Assembly: GCA_949357655.1 (NCBI GenBank)
Contig: CASHTG010000002.1
Location: 806,001-870,000 of the forward strand
Direction of reading: 5' to 3'
Source of the DNA: Parascedosporium putredinis
Lineage: Eukaryota > Ascomycota > Sordariomycetes > Microascales > Microascaceae
DNA: 64,000 nucleotides
Under the pieces are notes generated by a model. It was not told the origin of the DNA. It saw nothing but the letters and a program-made list of their open reading frames with translations, and did no database searches. Shown one piece after another: positions 34,846-45,534 of the stretch; position 1 is the first letter of the stretch, and every line of letters starts with the position of its first letter. The translations under genes were made by a program, and so were the position numbers.

Positions 34846-36626
34846 GGCGGGCGGAGGGTGAAGGGGGCAGGCTGGCTGGGGAGACGGAGGATCCCGATTC
34901 GGGGGCGATTTTATCTTCTTCCACCCACTTTAAACACTAGGGTCGGGCGCCGTAGGAAGATTAGGAGAAGGGAAAGTGGCGCTCGCCGACGGGTTCGAGT
35001 GATGCGCCTCCCGTAGAATTTCAAAGAGTTGAGATACGAAAGATGGGTGCTGCCTCTCAATGGTCGCCTCAAGCTCGATGCGTCGTAGGATGGTGCCTTG
35101 GACGGAATGGACGTCAAATCGGCAGAATATTAGCAAATGCTGGTTACCCACGCCTGCCAGGCCAGGATCCATCCACCTGCCGCCCAAACACCAAGCAACA
35201 GAAAAAAAGATTACATAAGGAATTCGCAATTAGGTAATCAAAAATATTGGCTGCCTATATCACTAAAATTTTCTTCGCACATGCAGCAAAGATATTTTTT
35301 CTTCTTTCCCAAACATACGGATCTGTTCCCAGCTTTCCTCCTGCGCGCTTTGCGTGTTCAGCTGTTGATCGCTAGGGAGGCTCGATCGTCTACTAAGGAG
35401 CCACCACTAGTCCCCATGGTGTCAATCATCCGATCGACAGATCCCAGACTGACCAGCTTTTCCTGAAAGTCGAGCCCTTTTTGGGCGCGGCTGGAGGGGG
35501 ATGTCTGAGGCAGCTATATTCCGATCCTCTTTCCGAGATCATTGATCTATGAGGTTGGGGAAAACCATAGTCTTGCCATATCTCTACGCTAATGCGTTTC
35601 TTATATCCTATTGTCTTGTTGCCCGAACAGATGTTGGTGGGCGGGGGCTATGCAGTGCTTTCCATCTCTGCTCCCCGCTTCAAATTTGCCCTGCTGTGCC
35701 CTTAGCTGTGGCTACATGTGTTTGTGATGAGAGATGTGAACTGCCCGAGAAAGAACTATCGGGCTGTCGCGTAGTCTATACATATTCCCGTAACTCGCAC
35801 AAGCCGGTACCACAGGCGGCCCTGGGCGGAGGAGGTCCGGTGTCACAAGTCGGGATTGTCACCGCTGCGTGTGCCGGCGGTGGAGCTCTGTCGTCGGCAC
35901 GGAGGTGGCTGTGGCTTGAAAGTTCTCGCCGGCTAGAGTTCAGGGACAAGTCCAAGATATCTCATGGTCAAAGCCACGAATAACTCAGCTCTAGTAGTAA
36001 TACATGGCACCTACAAAGGTGATGCTAGGCACTTGCTATCACATTAGCTTTGGCTGCCACACCTTCATCTGTAGACGGCATCCGCCCGCAAGAGAAGAAT
36101 TAACCCGATTTGGCGAGTCCAACAGCAATGCTTCAATCACATGGGTGGCAACACGCATCATCCACCAATGTACAGTTCAAGATGTGCGACTCGTGACGTG
36201 CAACATTTAAAGATTGCATAGACCAGAGCCGTTGGATGTTTACTTCACCGTGCCGGATAGTTGCGCCGTTGGTATCATCCGTCGTGCCATCCGATCCCGT
36301 AACATCGCCCGGACTATCCTGTTTCCCGCTCGTAACTCGATGCACGGGAGGCAAGCACATTTCCAGAACCAAAGCTTCAACTGAATGCCTCTGCTCTTCT
36401 CCTGCCGCCCTTGTTTTATCGTGCCTGTACCGCGCGATTCCATTCCCTACATAGATATTGTAACCATCGTTCTTGTTCCACCATTGACGCATTCTTGAGA
36501 AAACGCTCGGTCGCCTCTCCACAGGGCTACTAGCACATCCCCCTCCCATCCCTGCCGGCCCATATATCTAACAACCTCCCATACTCACCAGTCCTAGCAA
36601 GAGGCTAGACTGCCTCCCCGTTCACG
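34846..36626. other. 1.8 kb intergenic region at edge of accessory island
   Basis: Between SNU66 (-) and glucoamylase (+), so both promoters lie here. It looks visibly more AT-rich than the DNA to its left. Open frames up to 144 codons have no domain. No mobile element is seen. Confidence 0.45.
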
Positions 36627-38966
36627 ATGGAGGCAATGGCAACCATGTACCAACGAGTCCTCGGTCTCTTCGGGACTCCTGCGTTCCTCCTCTTCGCCCC
36701 CACCGCCAAGTTCATGAGCCATCCAGATGCGGGGTCCATGTCAATATCAACACCGACGTCATGGAACGGCTCGATCGACGACTTTATCGCCTGGGAGCGC
36801 CCCATCGCCCTAGCAAATATCCTGTGTAACATCGGCCCCGATTGCGTCCATGACCAAACCGTCAGCCCCGGCGTGGTTCTCGCATCCCCGAGCAAGGTAG
36901 ATCCGGATTGTAAGTTCGGCCGCCGGTGCCCTTTCCCATCCCTCCTCTCAGAGGATTTTGGTCTCGTCTCTAAACCCTAGAGGACTCAGACTTTTACACG
37001 TGGACGCGGGACGCCGCCCTAGTTTTCAAAGGACTCGTCGAGATCTTTGCCGAAAATCCGACAGCCTCCACGGCGCTGCAGACCGAGATCCACAACTACA
37101 TCCTCACCCAGGCACAGCTCCAGACCCTAGAGAATCCTTCGGGTAGCCTAAGAGACGGGGCCGGCCTCGCGGAACCCAAATTCGGAGCTGACCTTAGCCC
37201 CTTTGCGGAAAACTGGGGTACGTAGACGGATCTACTTCATCCAATCTAAAGTGGCTGCGTTGCTAATCACGGCGGCCTTGTCCACCTGTAGGCCGTCCCC
37301 AGCGCGACGGTCCTCCGCTTCGGGCCATCGCGCTCATCGGTTACGCTAACTGGCTCTTGGAGCAGGGTGACGTCGAGTCGGCGTTGGAAAGGGTCTGGCC
37401 AGTTATTCAAAACGACCTGAGCTATGTCGTCCAGTATTGGTATTCATTCCTCTCTCTCGTAGTTCCCGCATTCCTACTCGTGTGGTCAACAGGGTGTGAA
37501 AATACTGACAAGGCTGTTTCCACCAGGAATAGAACTGGTTTCGATCTATGGGAGGAAGTTCGAGGCAGCTCTTTCTTTACCACAGCAAACCAATATCGTG
37601 GTAGGTATCCCAGCACTTGCATCCATATGACTTAATAGGTCTTATGCACAACATGTTACTAATTCACCGCCTTATCTAGCTCTTGTCGAGGGAAGTTCCC
37701 TCGCCAAGGCACTCGGCTTCTCATGTCCGCATTGCGACATGGTGAGCCCCCAGATTCTTTGCTTCATGCAAGACTACTGGTCTCCCACCCAAGGCCATGT
37801 CCTATCCAACAGTATGAAACCCTCCCAACCCCAATCTCTTCTCAAAACCCAAGCTCAAGCAAGTTTTGCACTCCCCCTTCCCTTAGTCAACTCCCACGAC
37901 GCCCGCTCCGGCAAAGACGTCAACGCCATCCTCGCTTCCATCCACCTTTTCGACCCTCCGCCGGCTGCGACGACGCCACCTTTCAACCCTGCAGCCACCG
38001 AGCCCTCTCCACGCACAAGATCCTAGCCGATGCCTTCCGACACGAGTACCCCATAAACAACGGCATCGGTCCCGGGAAGCCGGTGGCCATTGGTCGGTAT
38101 CCCGAAGACGTCTACTTTGGCGGCCACCCTGGTACCTGGCCACCCTTGCCGCCGCCGAGCAAATGTACGATGCACTCTACGTCTGGCAGCAGGATGGCCG
38201 CATGGACGTCACCGAGACTAGCCTGCCTTTCTTCCGCGACTTCTCCCCTGCGCTCGGCACGGGGACGTACTTGAACAACTCGGCCGAATTCGGCATCATT
38301 ATGAATGCAGTAACGCACTACGCAGATGGCTTCCTACAGATCGTCGCTGACCACGTTCATCCCAACGGGTCCATCGCAGAGCAGTTCACCCGAGACGAGG
38401 GGACGCCCACTTCGGCGCGAGACTTAACGTGGTCTTATGGGGCACTCCTGTCGGCTATCGCCAGAAGAGACAAGCAGATGCCTCGTGAGTGGCTTCCAAT
38501 TGGGACCGACATCCCGCAGACATGTGCCCCCATCTCCATCATTGGGTACTATGCAAGCGCAAACCCATCCCATTTCCCCTCTCCGGCACAAGACTTAGAA
38601 ACAAACCTTCCCAAGGCGAACTTATTGCCAGAGGGTTCATGCCCGCCAACGCGCTATGTTGTTGTCAGGTTCGATGTTCGTGCGCGCACCTCGTGGGGCC
38701 AGAAAATCCGAATGGTCGGGGACCAAGACATCCTCGGCTCCTGGGACCCTCGCCTCGGGGTTGACCTAGATGCCTCAACGTACACAGAAAAGGATCCTGT
38801 TTGGAGTGTCTCGATGGTCCTGGTGGCGGGTCATACGCTCAAATACAAGTTTGTCCGTGTAAGCACAGATGGCGACCAGGTTGAGTGGGAAAACGATCCC
38901 GACCGAACGTACTCGGCGCCGACCAAATGCAACACAGCTGATGTTGTTTCGGAGGCATGGCAATGA
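36627..38966 (+). CDS. Glucoamylase (GH15) with C-terminal starch-binding domain (CBM20)
   Basis: A secreted exo-acting glucan 1,4-alpha-glucosidase that releases glucose from starch. Exons are 36627..36909, 36990..37217, 37292..37439, 37527..37600, 37677..37811 and 37887..38966, giving 649 residues. A hydrophobic leader (VLGLFGTPAFLLFAP) precedes SIDDFIAWERPIALANILCN. The catalytic region shows YFYTWTRDAALV, NRTGFDLWEEVRGSSFFT (general acid Glu) and SIAEQFTRDEGTP (general base Glu). After a short linker the CBM20 has ILGSWDPRLGV and VEWENDPDRTY, keeping both starch-contact Trp residues. The linker is short and lacks the long Ser/Thr tract of Aspergillus enzymes. Three in-frame Met codons lie within the first seven residues, so the start is uncertain. 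Single-base losses near 37962 and 38128 are needed. Confidence 0.92.
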
Positions 38967-39135
38967 AGCTGGTGAAGTGTTGGGCCCTATCTCGTAAGGG
39001 AGAGGGGGAAGGCAGAATAGAGCTAGATGGAAAAGCGACTCCAGTGAGATTTACCGAGGCAGGGTTTAAGAAGCTTAAAGGAAACTTGGAGAGGTCCCAG
39101 GTGTCCTCAGTGTGAGGCTTATGAAAGCTACATAC

Positions 39136-39153
39136 ATCCATGGATCCATGGAT
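39136..39153. repeat. 18-bp perfect palindrome ATCCATGGATCCATGGAT
   Basis: A perfect inverted repeat between the 3' ends of the convergent glucoamylase and NLR-like genes. It contains the ATGGATCCAT core seen at 24184 and 45101/45139. The role is unknown; it could be a hairpin in 3' ends or a chance expansion of GATCCAT. Confidence 0.6.
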
Positions 39154-39211
39154 ACATCGAACTATGCCCTTAGATTGCCTGTTATATACAGCGCCCAGAT
39201 CCAATTGAATA

Positions 39212-42200
39212 TCATGTATCCCCCAAGTTGGTATTCCTCCGAGAGTCGTCCCATAATCTATCTTTACACGCACCCACTTCAGCAAGTTGTTCGCGCACAG
39301 AATCAACGATACCCATAACATGATCAAGCTTGCTTTGGTTATTAAACCGTGCGTATGACCTCTCCCCATCTTCTCGGTAGAGAACATAAGAACACCGATC
39401 AAAATCGAAGCACCAGCTAAAATGAGCTTGAAAGCCTCCCAATACCAAGCACCGATAAAGGATACTAATCATTTCATCACTATAAGAGAGCAGTGTGGCC
39501 GGGTTTGTCATGGCTTCCCGAAGCATCCTCCTTCCTTGACTTTTAAGACCCGTGGTAACGATTCTTCGAACTGTCTTGTCGAGAAATGGATCCTTTAGTA
39601 GCCCTATAAGTTCGTCGATCTCAGTTTCCGGGAGGCTAGAGTGGCTAGATTGGTAGTCAATCACCGAAGCTGCGTGCTGTCGAGTATGTGCATTCGAATG
39701 CTTAAGTAACTCTACAAGTGGCTTTATTGTAAGTTTTAGAGGGCTAGATTGGTATCGAATCGCATCCATAGCGTCCTCTTGAAGATCTAGATCCGGATCC
39801 TTAAGCAGTTCTATCATTGTATTGGTTGTAGTCTCTGAAAGGGTATATTGGTGTCTTCTAATCTTACGAATAATAGTGCTTTGTTTAAAGGAATCTAAAT
39901 CCTCTAGTGCCATCACAAGTGCGTTGATTGTAGTCTCTGAAAGACTATGTTGGCTGGTAATGATTGAAGCAGCGGCACCTCGAGTTTCAATATCTGGTTC
40001 CTTTAATAGTGTTGCAAGTGTGTTAATGATGGCTTCTGGAAGGCTAGATTGGTGCTGAAGCCCTGCAACAACGGCACTTCGAACATTTCTCTTTCGATCC
40101 TTTAGTAGCTCTATAAGCGCATCAAGTGTAGTTTCTGGGAGACTAGATTGGCCGCTGATTGCTAAAGTAGCGTATCTTCGAGTTTCGATATCTGGATCTT
40201 TGAGTAATAGTGTTGTAAGTGTCTCAATTATAGTCTCTGGAAGGCTATATTGGCGCTGAATCCCCCAAGCAGCGGCATCTCGAATTTCCAGATCTGGATC
40301 CTTTAGTAGCACTATAAAGGCATCGAGTATAGTCTCTGGGAGGATGGACTGGCCGCTTGTCGCCCAAGTTGCGCATTTCCGAGTTTCTGTATCTGGATCC
40401 TTGAGTAAAGCTACAAGCGTATCAATAATAGTTTCTGGAAGACTGGGTTGGCGTAGAATCGCTAAAGTGATGGCTTCGTGCATTTCTAGATCAGGATCCT
40501 TTAGTCGCGCTATCAGTGCATTGAATGTATGTTTTTGAAGGCTAGAATGGCTCTCAAGCGCTAAGGTAGCGGCTTCTTGAGCTCCTTCAGCTGGGTCCTT
40601 CAGTAGCGCTATGAGCGTGTTGAATATCGTCTGTGGAAGACTCGATTGGCGCCTTATTGCCTCAACAGCAGCATCTCGAATATGCGCATCGGGATCCTTC
40701 AGTAGCACTACAAGTGCATCAATTCTAGTCTCTGAAAGGTCGGATTTGTTGCACATCGCTAAAGCAGCATATTTTCGAGTTTCTATGTCTGGATCATTTA
40801 CTAGTGTAATAAGTGCATCGACCGTAGTCTTTGAAAGTTGGGGTTGTTGACTGATCAGCCAAGAAGCGGTGTCTCGAGTTCCCATATCCGGATGCTTTAA
40901 TAGCGCTATGACTGCGCTAATTCTCATCTCTAAATTGTGGGGAAGTCTGTAGGAAATCACTGTACGAGCTGCTTTCTGAGTTTCTCGATCTGGACTCTCA
41001 AGCAGCTCGAAAAGTGGGTCGATAAAGGCATCCGGTATGGGTACAAGTGTGCTGAATCGGAACCACCGATCCTTTAACATAGAACCTAAAATGCGAGGGT
41101 TCGTAGCTAGCAACGCTCTTAACTTGGCGTCTGCAAACTGCGTTAGGCCCGATTGGATTGCGAGCATCTTAATAGCTTGCTCCTGCACCTTCGAACCCGC
41201 GTCCTCGAGCATCGCCAAGAGCTGGTTCACTGCAGTCGCTGGGAGGTTCGATCGGGTGAGCACTTCAGCAGCTATCTTTGCAGCCTTAGAATATCCATCC
41301 TCATATCCATCCTCATCTTTCATCAGTTCGAGAAGCAAATTCACTGTGGCCTCCGAGAGATTTGGTTGTTTCTGGAGCAGAGAAATGATCACGTTTTTAT
41401 CGTTCCATTGTAGGTCTGTATCCTGAAGCAGCGCCATAAGCATGCCCTCCAATAGCTCTGACAAGTAAGCTCGATACCGGAGGGCCTCTACGGTGATTCG
41501 TCTTTGGTCTCGAGAACCCTCTTTGAGAGCTCTCTCTAGAACTTTGTTGGGAAACTCCGTTTCTCTTGCGAGGTATGTTTTGCCAGTATAGTTGCATTCC
41601 AAGTAGAGCCATTGCAATAACCTCTCTTCTAACTTGGCTCGGAGTTTGCTCACCTCACCTCGCTGGCCTGTCCTTTGACCAGCTTCATTGAGGCAGTGCA
41701 TGATCAACCTCTGGTGCGAGGGCCCTAAAAGGTCGACGGGCTCTTGCTCAAGCGCCTTAAAGAAGGATAGGTAATCCTTCTCTAGGCCAAGGTATAGCAA
41801 CCCAGATACAAAGCGCCAGAAAATATCGTATCGCGAGTTGTACTTGTGTCTCTGTAGAAAGTCATGAGGCCTGAGGGCCTCGTGGGTTTTGGCGCAGAGA
41901 TCTACACAATGAAGTGCCTCTTGAGTTGGCCAATGCCTCGCAAAGTGTTGAGCGGCAAAATATTCCTGGAATGTGAGGTGTATGAAGTGGTAGCTTCGCT
42001 GACGACGATTTTGAGAGGAATCCGACGTCCGCAGGAAAGAAAGACGTGAAAGGACGTCTGTGAAATAAAGCCCCGCCCTTTTGTACTTCACTTTGTCTTG
42101 TATCATCTCTTGATGTTTCCAGTTGAATTCAACAATATTACTGTAAAGCCCAGCAAAACCGAAGGTCTCAAGCAATTTGACTTCGGAAGTAATCAGCGAT

Positions 42201-44507
42201 TTTACTTCCGTCGACGTGGCTTGCAAGACGTTGTTACCTCCTCCAAGGCCAAGGCGAGGGATGTCTTTCTTCCACAACTTGTTCTCAATGGCACAGTAAA
42301 CGTCAGTCATGGTTTGCGGGGAATCCTCCATATCGGAGCTTTCGTCCCAGGTAAAGCAGAATGCGTCGAGTTGAATCGGAATCCGAACAAGGCCGTGGAG
42401 TAGTGGATTTCTCGTTAGAAATAGTTTCATATCCTTCACCTTTACCTTGTCGGGCGCGTCAGGCATGGTGGCTTCAAGATAGTCATTGACTTGCTCTCGC
42501 TGAAATCCGACTGTCTCTAGCTCTAGGTCGGGCTTCCTGGTCGACTGAAAATGCCCAGAAGATTTGGCCTGCGGTCGCATAGTAACTATGCAGTTTGGTT
42601 GACTCAATAGATGTGCAAGAAAGGTGTCCATCCCCTTCAAGTCCGTCGCTTCATCTAACCCATCGAGAAGGAATAGTGTCCTGTTAGCTGTAGACTCTTC
42701 TAGCCATGCAAATAAGTCCTTAGCTAAAGTCTTGCCATTTGGGCACTGAGAGAAGTATTCGTCGAAAAACAACTTTCCAAGGTTATACCCGGCTGCCTCT
42801 CTTGTTCGTAGATTCCTGAGGGGGACCCATAGCACCCTGTCATATAACTTTGACCACATGTTGTTATAGAGAAACTCGAAGATAATTTTCTTGCATAAAG
42901 TTGTTTTGCCAACTCCAGCGCGGCCTTGGATGAGGATCCTTCTAGGGTTTACCATAGCACCCTGAATTTCTCGTGGGTTAAAGAGATCTACTAACTCCAT
43001 GTGTCGACTTTTGTCTGGAGTCTCGATCATGAGCCGAGAAGTATATGAGAACGGAGATGACTTGGGCATGTCGCTTTCATCCCTCGCTCCTTTCAATGGG
43101 TCACTGTGCTGGATGAGAGCAAGATTGATATAGCACGTGTCCATTGGCAAACAGTCGCCCGAGATACGCTCTATCTGGAGTCTCTCTGGAGTATAGTGCC
43201 TTTCGCGTATATAATTATCGGCGGCGTTAGGTGATGAGAATCCACGGATGGTGAGAAGCATCCACCGAATCTTCTCAGAGACTAGCTGATAATTAGGGTC
43301 ATCCGGACTCGGGAACTTGTTCATAAGGACATGGGGCACGGTAAGACTAAGGGGATGTGAAACGATGTCGAGGCAGGCAGAGGTTGCATCCACCAGCTAG
43401 CAAGATATTGTTAGCCTCGAAAGTTCTAACGCAGTCTGCTATATGTAGATAGCTTTGCTCCCTTGACTTACTAGTTCTGAGCGATGGAAAAATTCTGCTA
43501 CCTGAGCAGATAGGCCCGGGACTTTACTCAAAAGATTCGACTTTTTGTTTCATAGAAAATCGCCAACTGTGGGCCCCCGTCCCTGTCCCTATCCCTGAGT
43601 TTGTGTACATCTGTGAAAGCGCGGGCGAGTTCTTCGAGGGACCGCGTTGACTTCCCTACACTATCAATGAGTTCCGTGAGGGCTCGGCCTGTTAGTTTCC
43701 CATAGGCGCGCAAGGATGGAATAGCAACTGCGGCGAGATTTTGGAATGCTGTTCCTCTAAAAGGCGTAGCGAGAAAGACAATACCCTTTGTCGCGTTCCA
43801 TAGTGATTTATACTCTCTCCCTTCCCTCGCAGCGAAAACGAGAGCCTGTATAAGTATAATGCCACCTAAGCACGAGGCAATAAATAAGGCTGGCCGATCT
43901 GGATTCTCAGCACGCTTAGCGTGGATATTTAAGAGTAGAACTCTAGCAAGCCCTTGAACGGTCCTTTCAAAGGTGTCTGTTGGTACGAAAAGGCTAGATG
44001 GCCAATCGCAGGTGAAAATTCGACTGGATCCCGCGACGGCAGGCAGCATTTCCGAATCAGTCAGCCAGTTCACAGGTGGTCCATCACTAAGTCGGCCTTT
44101 ATTACGCGGCTTCCAGGTCCAGGTTTCTGGCGATCTCGTATCGAGACCAGGTATGGCGATAATATCAATGTCCGCTTGGTCCTCATCCTTAGTAGGGCTC
44201 ACAAGGTGAAGCAACGTGTGGCTGGGTTTTGGATCTAAAGTTGGTAGGGGAGTACTAGTCTCTGGGGGATCGTGGCTGCCTTCGGATTTCAGGTCATCCT
44301 GGATGGAAGCAGCAGTTGTCCCACGCACGCTCGAGGCTTCCTGTCTACCAGTCGCAGGTGCGGCTAAAGTTGGCGATGATGTCAGCTGCCTGTTGGCACG
44401 GGACCAGGGGAGAGAGGCAATAACTTACGTGACGATGATGGCGAACGGCCCCGATCCTTAAACTTGCCCTTAAACCTTCCCCAACTCAGTAACTTTGAGG
44501 AGCCCAT
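39212..44507 (-). CDS. NLR-like receptor: SesB-type hydrolase, NACHT, HEAT-like repeats
   Basis: A STAND/NOD-like receptor of the kind used in fungal heterokaryon incompatibility. Exons are 44507..44429, 44363..43472 and 43396..39212, giving 1718 residues. Residues about 80-320 are an alpha/beta hydrolase: IDIIAIPGLDT, RIFTCDWPSSLF, LFIASCLGGIILIQAL (Cys where the GxSxG Ser is expected) and FLATPFRGTAF. The NACHT follows from about 470: Walker A GRAGVGKTTLC, Walker B TLFLLDGLDEA, CIVTMRPQ, then FIHLTFQEYFAA near 790. The C-terminal part is 33-residue HEAT-like repeats, then a unique tail. One base is missing in the T run near 43544; without it the hydrolase frame stops at once. The first intron has GTAAGT, the second GTAAGT with a GCTAG acceptor. 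The gene is AT-richer than its neighbours. Confidence 0.9.
39540..41035 (-). repeat. About 15 tandem 99-base (33-residue) HEAT-like repeat units
   Basis: The C-terminal part of the NLR-like protein is built of 33-residue units with consensus LPETxIDALxxLLKDPDxETR followed by xxAxxAxxxQSS. The middle nine or so units are the most alike. Units with ETRxxAxxAxxxxQS alternate with units ending IRDAAxxxIxRQ, so parts arose as two-unit (198-base) blocks. One unit has an extra Leu (TTLLLKDPD), making it 34 residues. The outer units have diverged further. Confidence 0.9.
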
Positions 44508-45534
44508 ATTCTTATCGCATACCCCGGTGCGGTTGAAACGGGAGTTACAGGCTGGTAAAAAGAAAAACTGGGGAGTTAACTAGGGACAGGATGAGCCTAA
44601 TCAAAGTATAGGAACTTGAAGTAAGAGTATGATATGGTATGATGATGCTGGGCGACCCAAGGCTCGACGCGGGCCTACCCCTCTTCCTGCTCCATGCTGA
44701 GGCTTGGGCACGGATGGAAGCGGGGGCAGGCTCCCAGTCTTTCTTGAGATGGGGTGCTTATTGGCCAGCCCAAGGAGAGGCGTTACGAGCTGCATGGCCA
44801 CGTCAATCTACCAATAGTGAGCAACTCGATGCTCTCAGAAAGGGAGCTCGCTTTAGAGCTGATACACTCCCTGTGCGCCGGAATGGTGATCCGGGGACCC
44901 AAGCGGACGCGAGACGGAGCAGCAACCGGATTCCAGGTTAACGGGTCTTCTCTCCATAGCTTCCCATCGAGCCCAACGGTTTCGGTATCTTGGAGAAATC
45001 GTTGATGGTTGTGTTGTACGCTGGTTATGCTTTTGCGTAAACCATGTTCCACGCCGGCCAATGCGGCTCCGGCGACCCACTTCCGGGATCCGCTATCTCA
45101 ATGGATCCATCAATTGATGTCTGTCTGAATATCCGGCAATGGATCCATTGCATACTCTGATCGCAAATGGTGACAGAAATACTTCGTAAAACTGAGCGAC
45201 AGCTTTTTTACCTTGTCGGTTTTCTGTGCGTCAGGCTACACAAGATGCAGCATTCCAATCTATTGAAGTCCTCGGCGGAATTCATTCATTGGGCGCCTCA
45301 ACATTTCGACACGTAGGCGGTAGGCGACGGGCTGTGCACTCAGATTTCGACCGCCCCCAAGCTTGTAACTCCCCAATCTCCATCTGTCACCTGTAATCGC
45401 CGTTCTGCAGTCTTCCACTCCTGACATTGTCTTAGCATAAAGCGATCTCGAAAGCAGAGGTCTGCGACAAATTCAGCACTACGCCATTAAGACTACGGCA
45501 ACAATTAGTTAGGCCCTAGTTGAAATCTCCCACG
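44508..45534. other. Divergent intergenic region, NLR-like / DUF6601-like genes
   Basis: About 1 kb between the start codons of the NLR-like gene (-) and the DUF6601-like gene (+). It contains the cluster 45101-45150 with two ATGGATCCAT copies (the second inside a perfect 14-bp palindrome) and ATCAATTGAT at 45109. No gene is supported. Confidence 0.5.
45101..45150. repeat. Palindrome cluster ATGGATCCAT / ATCAATTGAT
   Basis: ATGGATCCAT at 45101-45110 overlaps ATCAATTGAT at 45109-45118. A second copy at 45139-45148 sits in CAATGGATCCATTG, a perfect 14-bp palindrome. The cluster lies 385-435 bases upstream of the DUF6601-like start and about 600 upstream of the NLR-like start. Confidence 0.55.

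Noticed and set aside
35549..35983. 144-codon open frame upstream of glucoamylase
   Set aside because: No domain, weak codon bias and no extension in neighbouring frames.
39820..41430. Short + strand open frames across the NLR-like repeats
   Set aside because: They recur at repeat spacing because they are antisense copies of the 99-base units.
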